DNA from: Chlamydiae bacterium CG10_big_fil_rev_8_21_14_0_10_42_34
GTDB lineage: Bacteria; Chlamydiota; Chlamydiia; Chlamydiales; SM23-39
Length of the DNA: 64,000 nt
NCBI GenBank assembly: GCA_002773795.1
Contig: PFAD01000008.1
Span: 457,247 to 521,246, forward strand
Direction of reading: 5' to 3'
Under the pieces are notes generated by a model that saw only the letters and a program-made list of their open reading frames with translations, was not told the origin of the DNA and did not search any database. Position numbers and translations under genes: made by a program. Of this stretch, positions 52,266-60,612 are shown piece after piece (the stretch's first letter is position 1; each line of letters starts with the position of its first letter).

Positions 52266-53565
52266 GGAAAAGTGGACCTACTACTTTATTCGGGCAGTTA
52301 CATTCCCTTTTAGCCTAATGCCCTACTCATGGCTGCATAAAATAGGCAGATGGCTCGGATCGATCGCTTATCATTTCATGACAGATTATCGAAAAAGGAC
52401 TTTAAGCAACCTCGCCCTCGCAAATGACCTAGATCTCACCCCTTCTCAACTCATTCGCATTGCAAAAAGATCGTTTCAAAATCTCGCAATCAACTGTCTT
52501 GAATACCCAAAGTTTGCGAGAGAAAAAGACTTTTCTCGCGTCATCCAATGCGAAAATCCTGAAGTTGCAGATGAAATATATAAACAAAACAAAGGGATTA
52601 TCTTCTTTTGTGGCCACCAATCGAATTGGGAAGTGCTTTTCCTAGATGGGACAACCCGAATGAAAGGCATCGCGATTGGTAAATCGATCAAAAACAAACG
52701 ACTGTACCATTGGATCCTTTCGATTAGAGAGAAAAATGGAGGGAAAATTGTCGCCCCCAGAAACGCCGTCAAAGAGGGGCTGCGCGCTCTAAAAAATGGT
52801 TCGTTTATCGGAATTGTTGGCGATCAAGGAATGCCTGATAGCGGCTACTCTTTCCCCTTTTTAGGAAGACGCGCTTGGACCTCGACGGCGCCTGCGCTCC
52901 TTGCTTATAAAACTAACTGCCCTATTGTTTTTGCATCTACACATCGCGTTCAAGGCCGTTATAAGATCCGCTATTTTGATCCCATCTGGCCAGATCACAG
53001 CCAGCCTGTAGAAAAAGATGTCGTCCGTATGATGGACAAAGCCCTTACATTACTTCAAGAGAGCATCAAACACTCACCCGGAGAATGGCTCTGGCAGCAC
53101 AACCGCTGGAAGCAGCAGACGACGCATAACCTTTACAAGAGGTTTCGGCATGACTGCATCTGTGTCATCATGCCCGATGAGGGCTTTTTAGATCTTAACC
53201 AGCACCTCAAAACGCTCAAAGAGATCTACCCACTTGTTTTCCTGATCTTATTTATCCCCAATCGATTCCGTCACGTTCCATTAATTGACGCAGACGAGAC
53301 AATTTACTATAAAACATTAGATCAAACGCTCATTAACGATCTTCGCTTTAAACTCGTCTTTAACTTCACAGACTATAAACCCATCCATGCGCACTATGAG
53401 CGCTTAAGCGCCTTTGAAGTGGTTCATATAGCGAAACTCAAAGAGCTTGCAGCTGAGCACTTGCAGCCCCAACACGATTTTTCAGATATTTTAAAACGGG
53501 CCCTTTGTCGTCCCGGATCTATTTGGCAAAAGGAGGAACATGCCAGCGACACGCTTTTACATTGA
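52258..53565 (+). CDS. Lipid A acyltransferase (LpxL/HtrB family) with long C-terminal extension
   Basis: Inner-membrane late acyltransferase of lipid A. FCGHQSNWEVLF carries the HX4E catalytic pair near residue 120, and GIVGDQGMPDSGYSFPFLGR is the substrate block. Residues 1-305 fit the family; about 130 more residues follow (YKRFRHDCICVIMPDEGFLD onward) with no recognised domain. I remember such an extension in chlamydial HtrB. GTG 52258 overlaps the GT4 gene by 8 bases. The 3' end overlaps rsmE by 26 bases. Confidence 0.88.
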   Translation: MDKEKWTYYFIRAVTFPFSLMPYSWLHKIGRWLGSIAYHFMTDYRKRTLSNLALANDLDLTPSQLIRIAKRSFQNLAINCLEYPKFAREKDFSRVIQCENPEVADEIYKQNKGIIFFCGHQSNWEVLFLDGTTRMKGIAIGKSIKNKRLYHWILSIREKNGGKIVAPRNAVKEGLRALKNGSFIGIVGDQGMPDSGYSFPFLGRRAWTSTAPALLAYKTNCPIVFASTHRVQGRYKIRYFDPIWPDHSQPVEKDVVRMMDKALTLLQESIKHSPGEWLWQHNRWKQQTTHNLYKRFRHDCICVIMPDEGFLDLNQHLKTLKEIYPLVFLILFIPNRFRHVPLIDADETIYYKTLDQTLINDLRFKLVFNFTDYKPIHAHYERLSAFEVVHIAKLKELAAEHLQPQHDFSDILKRALCRPGSIWQKEEHASDTLLH

Positions 53566-54223
53566 TGCCGATCTTAATGGCACATTGACCCTTGAAGGAA
53601 CTGAACTGCATCACCTTTGTCATGTAATGCGTATCCGTGTCGGAGAAGAGATCGAGCTTGTCAACGGCAGAGGAGGCTTTGCAAAAGCAAAAGTTGCATC
53701 TATCTCCAAGCGCGATGCAACATTAGATATCCTTTCCTCTGAAGTTTCTCCAATATCCGAGCCTCGTACAATCTTAGCAATTGCCCTGATGCGCCCTTCA
53801 AAACTTGAACTCATCATTGAAAAATGTACGGAACTGGGAGCAGATGCCTTTTGGCTCTACCGAGCCCAACACTCTGAAAAGGCGGATCTATCTGAACATC
53901 AAATTGAAAGGCTTAACCACATCGCAATTTCAGCAATGAAGCAATGTGGCAGACTCGATTTACCCTCCATCAAAGTCTTAAAAAAATTCGATGAGATTTT
54001 TGATCCAAGCTATTCGGTACTTTTTGGCGATACGAGAAAGGGGGCAAAACCCATTGAGCCGTCAGAAAAAGTTATTTTTGTGACAGGACCTGAAAGAGGT
54101 TTTTCAGAAAAAGAGATCAAACTTCTCGAGGAAAAAGCGCAAGGAGTTACCCTTCACAAAAACATTCTTCGGGCAGAAACAGCACCTATTGCCGCCGCCT
54201 GCCTTTTGGAACATAGAATCTAG
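53540..54223 (+). CDS. rsmE: 16S rRNA m3U1498 methyltransferase
   Basis: SPOUT methyltransferase of 227 residues. TRFYIDADLNGTLTLEGTEL starts the PUA-like N-domain; IALMRPSKLELIIEKCTELG, FVTGPERGFSEKEI and LHKNILRAETAPIAAACLLE form the knotted SAM site. AGGAGG lies 7 bases before ATG 53540. It converges with the MFS gene by 38 bases. Confidence 0.95.
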   Translation: MPATRFYIDADLNGTLTLEGTELHHLCHVMRIRVGEEIELVNGRGGFAKAKVASISKRDATLDILSSEVSPISEPRTILAIALMRPSKLELIIEKCTELGADAFWLYRAQHSEKADLSEHQIERLNHIAISAMKQCGRLDLPSIKVLKKFDEIFDPSYSVLFGDTRKGAKPIEPSEKVIFVTGPERGFSEKEIKLLEEKAQGVTLHKNILRAETAPIAAACLLEHRI

Positions 54224-55772
54224 TAGACACCCTCTTAAAGCTACATGACTGATTCACAACAAACTTATCTATCAGAAACGTCAAAATTAACAGGGCAAAA
54301 AGTCCGATTAAAATGTGTCCCATGCAGCCAAAGGTATCGTTTAGTCCAAGCGATGTCGCATGCTGATCGAGATAATTATTGAGCTGCAAAGTTGCTTGCT
54401 CTTTGGTCAAATGAAATTTGTTAATTGCTGTATTAAAATATTCAGATGTAAGCTGTGAATTATTAGTAAGCTTTTCTCCTAATCGCTCATGAAAAAATGC
54501 TTGTCGTCTTTGCCACAAAATCACATAAAGTCCAGCTCCTAGGCTGCTAAAAAGGGCCCTTACAATTTGAAAAAGGGTGAAAACAGTTGCAGATTTTTCT
54601 GGTCCAAAACTACTCATCGTAAGATTAAAGACAGGAAAAACAAACAAAACTAAACCAAGACCTGACAAAAACCGTGCGACAGCGAGGTGAAAAAAGTCCA
54701 CCTCAACATCGAAGTATGTGGAGTAATAACAAGAAATTGCAAAAGATAAAATCGCAAGAGCTAAAGTGATACGCGGATCAAAACACTTGAGCAACTTTTC
54801 ACTCACAAAATGAGCGACAACCCCAGAAATTGCCATAATCAAAAGCAAAGCTGAAATCCATAAAGGAGTATAGTTTGAGTAGATATTGAGCCATAGAGTA
54901 ATTAAAATGATCATTCCAAAATATGCGGAGAAAAGAACTGCGAGATTCAACAAAGCATAGGAAAAAAGGGGGGTTCGAAATAGCCTCAACTCTAAAAGAG
55001 GATTCGGTTGAACGAGATCCCAAAGGATAAAAAAAAGCAGAGAAGGGATCCCGATGATCAACAAAGAAACAAAGATCGGAGAGCGCAACCAATCAAGCTC
55101 TTGAGCAAGCGTTGCAGCAGTTACAAGCGATCCTGTTGCAATAAAAAAGAACAAATAACCCACTTTATCAAAAGTTGGTATCTGTTTTGAAATCACATCG
55201 GTCTTCCGGTAAAAGAACCAAAAATAAGCCGCTAAAGTAAGGGCTATAGGTTCGTTACAATGAAAAATCCACCGCCAATGCGATTCATATGCAAGCCATG
55301 CGCCAAAACAGGCCCCAAGAACAGGGACTGTTACATACATAGCAACCATGTAAAATGAATAGGATTCAACAAAGTCCTTGGGTGCAAACTCCAAAATAAG
55401 GCGTCTACACAAAATAAAAAAAATGCCTGAAGCTAAGCCTAACAGCAGTCGAAACACATTAAAAAGAAAAAATGTAGGCGAGAGTGAACAAAAAATCGAA
55501 AAGACAGTGTATAGCAAAAGCCCATAGACCAGACAACGAATCGCGCCAAAACGGTCTGCTAAAGGATTGGCCAAAGGGATAGTCATCACATTTCCAAGGC
55601 CAAAAAACACCATTGCATAAACTGAAATTTCAGAACTGCTTCCAAGTTCTGAGGTGATATAAATCCCAGCCATATTCGTTACCGTGTTGTAGAATATGGC
55701 GAGAAAAAGTGTGATAAATACACAGAAAAAAAAGGTTGGAGAAACTTTGGATTCTTCAGTCGCCAGCTGCAT
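54186..55772 (-). CDS. MFS multidrug exporter, DHA2/EmrB type
   Basis: 528 residues with about 14 hydrophobic segments. LANPLADRFGAIRCLVYGLL is the loop 2-3 motif of the family (usually GxLaDRxGrk), and VPVLGACFGAWLAYESHWRWIF is motif C-like. It works with the HlyD adaptor and outer-membrane factor encoded just upstream on the same strand, whose genes overlap it. Drug, bile or metabolite export cannot be told apart from sequence. Confidence 0.88.
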   Translation of the reverse strand: MQLATEESKVSPTFFFCVFITLFLAIFYNTVTNMAGIYITSELGSSSEISVYAMVFFGLGNVMTIPLANPLADRFGAIRCLVYGLLLYTVFSIFCSLSPTFFLFNVFRLLLGLASGIFFILCRRLILEFAPKDFVESYSFYMVAMYVTVPVLGACFGAWLAYESHWRWIFHCNEPIALTLAAYFWFFYRKTDVISKQIPTFDKVGYLFFFIATGSLVTAATLAQELDWLRSPIFVSLLIIGIPSLLFFILWDLVQPNPLLELRLFRTPLFSYALLNLAVLFSAYFGMIILITLWLNIYSNYTPLWISALLLIMAISGVVAHFVSEKLLKCFDPRITLALAILSFAISCYYSTYFDVEVDFFHLAVARFLSGLGLVLFVFPVFNLTMSSFGPEKSATVFTLFQIVRALFSSLGAGLYVILWQRRQAFFHERLGEKLTNNSQLTSEYFNTAINKFHLTKEQATLQLNNYLDQHATSLGLNDTFGCMGHILIGLFALLILTFLIDKFVVNQSCSFKRVSTRFYVPKGRRRQ

Positions 55773-57027
55773 CTTTGCCCAAACTTTCTACAATCTGGTT
55801 TTGAAGCATCTCATCGAGACGAATCGCTTCCTTCATCAAAGGGGGCAAACAAATTGCAATCTCGGGAAGATCCAGCTCCTTTTCTCTATATTCAGACAAG
55901 TTGGGATCAACATTTGCAGCAATCACATCTGCAATGAGGTTTTGATCCCCTTTTTCCTCAACTTCGTAAATGGAAGTTTGGTAATGAGGAGATCCATGAT
56001 TCGTGTCAGGAATGAGTCTCCCTTTGCGATCGCGAATATCGACATAGGCTTTACAACTAAGACCTAGGCGCAAAGGCCGCTCTTGAATCTCTTGAGGGAG
56101 AAGTGCAACACGTACTGGAAGTCTTTGGACGATTTTAATCCAATTGCCTGAAAGATTTTGCGGGGGCAACAAAGAAAATGCATTCCCTGCCCCACCGGGA
56201 AGCCCAATAACCGTTCCATGGAAGATCTCATCCGAGCCCCACAAATCGACCGTTATATCTACTTTCTGTCCAATCCGCATTGCTTTAAGTTGCGTTTCTT
56301 TATAATTTGCATTCACCCAAATCTGATCCAATGGGATGATACTCATCAATGGCTGTCCCGCTGGCACCCACATGCCAACTTGAACAGTTCTCTGCGCAGC
56401 AAGCCCTTTTACAGGAGAATAGATTTTACATCGATAGAGCCTAACCCAGGCATCGCGAAGTTGATCAGATGCGGCAACAACTAGAGGATGATTTTGTAAA
56501 GAGGTCCCTTGAACTGCAGAAAGCGCTTTTTGATATAAAGCTCCCGTCATTTCTAAGGATGCATACTGAGCTCTTAGCGCTGCGATAGAATGCTCATAAT
56601 CTTCGAGAGAGACTCCTTCCTCGCGATAGACTTTGCTGCGGTGCAAATAATCTTGTGCATCTCGAATGAGTTCTGCCGTCTTTAAGTCTATCTCTGCCCT
56701 ATAGACAGAGACTTGATGAAACATTTCGCAAACTTGTCTCACTGTCTGAGATAAACCTTCTTTAGCCCGCTCAAGGGCAATTTTAGCATCGGTTTCATCC
56801 ATTGTGACAAGGAGCTGCCCCTTTTCAACCAGAAAAGAATCATCTGTTTGGATCGAAGTTACAAAACCGGGATGAAAAGGTGTAATATAGACTTGATTAC
56901 CCTGCACATACGCATCGTCTGTGTACTTATAGTATCTCCAATAAAAAAACCAAATGACGAAGCAAATGATGGCCAAAATAAGGCAAGTTCCCCAGAAAAC
57001 AAAAGCCAGTTTTCGCCCCTTATTCAT
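55756..57027 (-). CDS. HlyD/EmrA-type membrane fusion protein
   Basis: 423 residues from ATG 57027. One N-terminal transmembrane helix (LAFVFWGTCLILAIICFVIW) is followed by YTDDAYVQGNQVYITPFHPG, the biotinyl-lipoyl start, a long hairpin, and ILPLDQIWVNANYKETQLKAM-like barrel sequence (IIPLDQIWVNANYKETQL). GAGGGG 7 bases upstream decides the start; an earlier in-frame codon at 57057 lacks support. It overlaps its neighbours on both sides, so the three genes are one operon. Confidence 0.9.
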   Translation of the reverse strand: MNKGRKLAFVFWGTCLILAIICFVIWFFYWRYYKYTDDAYVQGNQVYITPFHPGFVTSIQTDDSFLVEKGQLLVTMDETDAKIALERAKEGLSQTVRQVCEMFHQVSVYRAEIDLKTAELIRDAQDYLHRSKVYREEGVSLEDYEHSIAALRAQYASLEMTGALYQKALSAVQGTSLQNHPLVVAASDQLRDAWVRLYRCKIYSPVKGLAAQRTVQVGMWVPAGQPLMSIIPLDQIWVNANYKETQLKAMRIGQKVDITVDLWGSDEIFHGTVIGLPGGAGNAFSLLPPQNLSGNWIKIVQRLPVRVALLPQEIQERPLRLGLSCKAYVDIRDRKGRLIPDTNHGSPHYQTSIYEVEEKGDQNLIADVIAANVDPNLSEYREKELDLPEIAICLPPLMKEAIRLDEMLQNQIVESLGKDAAGD

Positions 57028-58471
57028 GAGATGTCCCCTCGCAAGCCAAAAACCCACCGCCTAAAGCTTTTGTAAGGCTGATATTGACCACATACTGTTG
57101 ATAGAAAAACTGAACATCTTCCAACTGTTTTTCGATCACCTCTTCAAGCGACTGGTACACAGCAAGTGCATTATCAATGCCACTTTTCGATCGCAACTGC
57201 GTCAAACGGTATCTCTGTATTGCATTTTCAACAATTTGCCCCTGCTTTTCCTTTTCACCATTGATTGCAATACCCATAGACAAAAGATCCGAAACCTGCT
57301 GAAAGCTTTTTAAGATTAAATTGTTATACTCATAAACTGCTTCGTTAAAGAGTGCTCTTTTTGCATCAACATTAGCACCAATCGCTCCTGCCGTATAAAC
57401 CGGCAAACTCAAACCAGGAATGACACTCACTGTCTTGCTAATCCACTCAAAAAGCTTCGACCACGAACCACTTTGAAATCCAACTAACCCTGCAAGATTA
57501 ATATTTGGCAAAAAGTCTGCTTTTGCAGCTCCCACTTCAAAGGCAAGAGCATCCACTCGATTGATTTGAGCCATCAAATCTGGCCTTCTGATAAGAAGAT
57601 CCATCGAGATATCAGAGGGAATCGCCATTGATTTAGCCAAGGGGGCAAGCGGTTCATTGAGAGCTAACCTCTCATCTGGCCCTTGTCCTGCCAAAATATT
57701 AACAATATGCTTTCCTGCAGCAATTTCTTGCTCAATGTTGTAGAGATTCTGCTTTGCCTGAAATACCGCCTCTTCAGAAAGGAGAGGTGTTAGTTTTGAA
57801 TAAAGCGAACTTTTTAACATTTTTGTTTGTAGATCAAAATAGTTTTTCCTCACCTCATAAAGCTTTTCATAGAGCTCTTTTCGAAGTAGATTTGTCCTCA
57901 AAGCAAAGTAAGCTGTTGCGAGCGCTGCCGATGTAATCAACTCAACTTGAGCTGCTTCCGCAATTGCTGCCCGTGTCTTTTCAAGTGCTGCCTTATAAAG
58001 ATTGCGATACTTTCCCCAAAAATCAAATTCATAAAAAAATGAGAGGCTAAAATCGATTTGGCTATTATTGAGAGCAATATTTGGATTAAGCGCACGGTAC
58101 AAACCATTTTGGCTTAAATATTCCCACTGATCGCTTGCATCGAAGTAAACTAAAGGAAAAAGCTCAGATCTCGCGATGACAGCCTGACTTTTTGCAAAGG
58201 CAATCCTCTCTTGAACTGCTTGAATTGACGGGTTGTTTTGGAGAGCCTTTTCAATCAGTGCATTTAGTTCCTTCACTCCATATAGCTCCCACCACGTTTT
58301 TTCAGGCCACTTCCCACGCTCGTAAAATGAGCTGTCTAAAGCAATCTTTTCACTCGATTTAATGGAAGGCGCGCCCAAGATATTTTCAGTCTGTTCCTCT
58401 TTAGACATAGAGACCGAGCAAGAAGTAAACACACAAAGGGGAATGAATATAGCTTTTCGCAAGATAGCCAT
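57020..58471 (-). CDS. Outer-membrane efflux lipoprotein, NodT family
   Basis: 483 residues with a lipoprotein signal MAILRKAIFIPLCVFTSC (Cys18). Segments such as WWELYGVKELNALIEKALQN and LLIRRPDLMAQINRVDALAF are typical of the NodT/OprM branch. First gene of the efflux operon. A short AT-rich palindrome (CTTATTT/AAATAAG, about 58490-58513) separates it from pyruvate kinase. Confidence 0.9.
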   Translation of the reverse strand: MAILRKAIFIPLCVFTSCSVSMSKEEQTENILGAPSIKSSEKIALDSSFYERGKWPEKTWWELYGVKELNALIEKALQNNPSIQAVQERIAFAKSQAVIARSELFPLVYFDASDQWEYLSQNGLYRALNPNIALNNSQIDFSLSFFYEFDFWGKYRNLYKAALEKTRAAIAEAAQVELITSAALATAYFALRTNLLRKELYEKLYEVRKNYFDLQTKMLKSSLYSKLTPLLSEEAVFQAKQNLYNIEQEIAAGKHIVNILAGQGPDERLALNEPLAPLAKSMAIPSDISMDLLIRRPDLMAQINRVDALAFEVGAAKADFLPNINLAGLVGFQSGSWSKLFEWISKTVSVIPGLSLPVYTAGAIGANVDAKRALFNEAVYEYNNLILKSFQQVSDLLSMGIAINGEKEKQGQIVENAIQRYRLTQLRSKSGIDNALAVYQSLEEVIEKQLEDVQFFYQQYVVNISLTKALGGGFLACEGTSHE

Positions 58472-58537
58472 GAATGAATAGAACCTTATTTCCTTTCTCT
58501 TAAGAAAATAAGATTAAATGGTCAAGAAATACGGATA

Positions 58538-60325
58538 TCAAATGGGGAAAAGTGTGCAGTTAGGCTTCTCTTCGCTACCGCGGTAAATAAGCCCTTTTTG
58601 TGGGTCAAGAGTCACTTCATCGCCCTCTTTCAATACAGACATGGCCCCATCAGATCTACACATGACTGAAATTTCAAAGGTTTTTGCCAAAAGCGCTGCA
58701 TATTTTTCAGAGGACGAATCGCCAATGTAATTTTGCAATATGACACCTGCAGCCTCTTTCAAAATCGGCATAAACGTGTTGTCGCAATGGGGAATTACAA
58801 CAAGTTTGCCTTCGAGATCCTCTGCGCTATATCCTTCGGGAGCTAAGACGAAAACGATTTTACCCATTACTTTTGGACCAAATCCTTTATGTCCCCTCAC
58901 AAGGACTTCACCTATATTTTCCACCATCATCATGTTCGTTGTCCCCGTCTTTCCAAAAGGGACTCCAGCTGTCACAACAACCAGATCGCCAAATGAGATC
59001 AACCCTTGCGACATCGCGAAATTGCTAGCTGCTGCAAATGCCTCTTTTGAGTTTTTGCACCCTTCGACTAAAACAGGCATAACACCCCAGTTAAAGGCGA
59101 GCTGATGGTAGTTTTTCTCAGACGGGGTCACTGCAATAATAGGCCATTTAGGGCGAAGACGAGAAACTAACCTTGCCGTTTGCCCGCTTGTTGTAAATGC
59201 AAAGATACTTTTTGCGTTCGCGGTATAGGCAGTTTTCACCGCTGACATCGAAACTGCAGAAGAGACATCGTGATAATCTCTTTGTGAATTGAGCTCAAAA
59301 AACCCGTGATAATTAAAGTCAGCTTCAGCTTCTTGAACGATCCGTTTCATCTGTTTAACGGTTTCAATCGGGTATTTACCGACAGCGCTTTCTCCCGAGA
59401 GCATCACGCACGAAGTACAATCATAAATCGCATTGGCAACATCAGATACTTCAGCCCGTGTAGGACGTGGATTTGTGATCATAGACTCGAGCATCTGCGT
59501 TGCAGTCACAACTGGCTTACAGGCCTTATAGCACTTGCGGATCATCATTTTTTGTAAGCGAGGCACCTTGGCAAGATCTACTTCTACCCCCAGATCTCCG
59601 CGAGCGACCATAATCCCATCAGCTACCTGAACGATGCTGTCAAAATTATCTACCCCTTGCGTACTTTCAATTTTTGCAATGACCAAAATGTCAGATTTCC
59701 CCTCTTTGGCCAAAAGCTCTTTAATCGTTAAAACATGGTGCGCTGAGCGAATAAACGAAGCTGCAACATAATCAACATCGTGTAAACACCCAAACTGAAT
59801 ATCTTTCACATCGCCATCTGTCAGTGCGGGCAAAGGGATATTTGCCCCGGGAATATTGACCCCTTTTCCACTTTTTAACGTACCCGTATTTAATACTTCA
59901 ACGACCGCAAAAGTTTCCCCTTTTTCAACGACTTGAGCAATAATATAGCCATCATCAAATAGAACTTTCATCCCTACTGATAATGCTTCTACAATTTCGA
60001 TAGGGTGAACGGGAATTTCATCGGGGCTGTTGTTTTCATCCTCTACAATTTTTAGACGCTGACCTGGCTTTAGAGAAATAGCATCATTCGGCAATTTCCC
60101 AACGCGAATTTTGGGCCCATGGGTATCGAGCATAATTGCGAGGGGCACATTTTTTTCTTTTCTCGCCTTTTTTAAAAAATTGATCGTTTGGAGATGTGTT
60201 TCATGGGTTCCATGACTAAAGTTAAGTCGTGCAACATTCATTCCAGCATCGATCAACTCAAGTATTTTCTCGTAAGAGGATACGGCGGGACCAATCGTGC
60301 AAATAATTTTGGTGCGTGTATGCAT
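58538..60325 (-). CDS. pyk: Pyruvate kinase with C-terminal swivelling domain
   Basis: Last step of glycolysis, phosphoenolpyruvate to pyruvate with ATP. Core motifs are present: CTIGPAVSSYEKI, RLNFSHGTHETH, ILVIAKIESTQG and VTATQMLESMITNPRPTRAE with VMLSGESAVGKYP. The protein has about 595 residues, over 100 more than usual: after about 470, MVENIGEVLVRGHKGFGPKV leads into a PEP-utiliser-type swivelling domain like that of Bacillus PykA. ATG 60325 is chosen; an upstream TTG 60340 is in frame. Confidence 0.93.
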   Translation of the reverse strand: MHTRTKIICTIGPAVSSYEKILELIDAGMNVARLNFSHGTHETHLQTINFLKKARKEKNVPLAIMLDTHGPKIRVGKLPNDAISLKPGQRLKIVEDENNSPDEIPVHPIEIVEALSVGMKVLFDDGYIIAQVVEKGETFAVVEVLNTGTLKSGKGVNIPGANIPLPALTDGDVKDIQFGCLHDVDYVAASFIRSAHHVLTIKELLAKEGKSDILVIAKIESTQGVDNFDSIVQVADGIMVARGDLGVEVDLAKVPRLQKMMIRKCYKACKPVVTATQMLESMITNPRPTRAEVSDVANAIYDCTSCVMLSGESAVGKYPIETVKQMKRIVQEAEADFNYHGFFELNSQRDYHDVSSAVSMSAVKTAYTANAKSIFAFTTSGQTARLVSRLRPKWPIIAVTPSEKNYHQLAFNWGVMPVLVEGCKNSKEAFAAASNFAMSQGLISFGDLVVVTAGVPFGKTGTTNMMMVENIGEVLVRGHKGFGPKVMGKIVFVLAPEGYSAEDLEGKLVVIPHCDNTFMPILKEAAGVILQNYIGDSSSEKYAALLAKTFEISVMCRSDGAMSVLKEGDEVTLDPQKGLIYRGSEEKPNCTLFPI

Positions 60326-60375
60326 AAATTCAATATACAAGAAAAGTTGTTTTGAGAGCTAGTTCGATCGAAAGA

Positions 60376-60546
60376 CTACAACAGTCTAAGTATTTCCAAT
60401 GCTTCTTTCATCCGCTCTTTTTCGCTCTTTTCACCCTTTTTTGTTGTGACAGGAATTGGATCCGACCCACCAGGCTTGCGAGCAATGGGCGTCAACTCAG
60501 TCTCTTGCGGGATCTTAGGCTTTTCTGTTGTAGACTTTACCGACAT
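60376..60546 (-). CDS. Small hypothetical protein (56 aa)
   Basis: MSVKSTTEKPKIPQETELTP then ARKPGGSDPIPVTTKK and a charged helical end (SEKERMKEALEILRLL). GGGAG lies 4 bases before ATG 60546. Probably a short disordered protein with an amphipathic C-terminal helix; no family recognised. It is divergent from uvrA and lies directly upstream of pyk in the same direction. Confidence 0.6.
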   Translation of the reverse strand: MSVKSTTEKPKIPQETELTPIARKPGGSDPIPVTTKKGEKSEKERMKEALEILRLL

Positions 60547-60612
60547 CTACTCCCTCATGAAAAAATAGGTGAACGAAAGGGTAAAATCATTCACAATTGA
60601 TTGCAAGACCCT

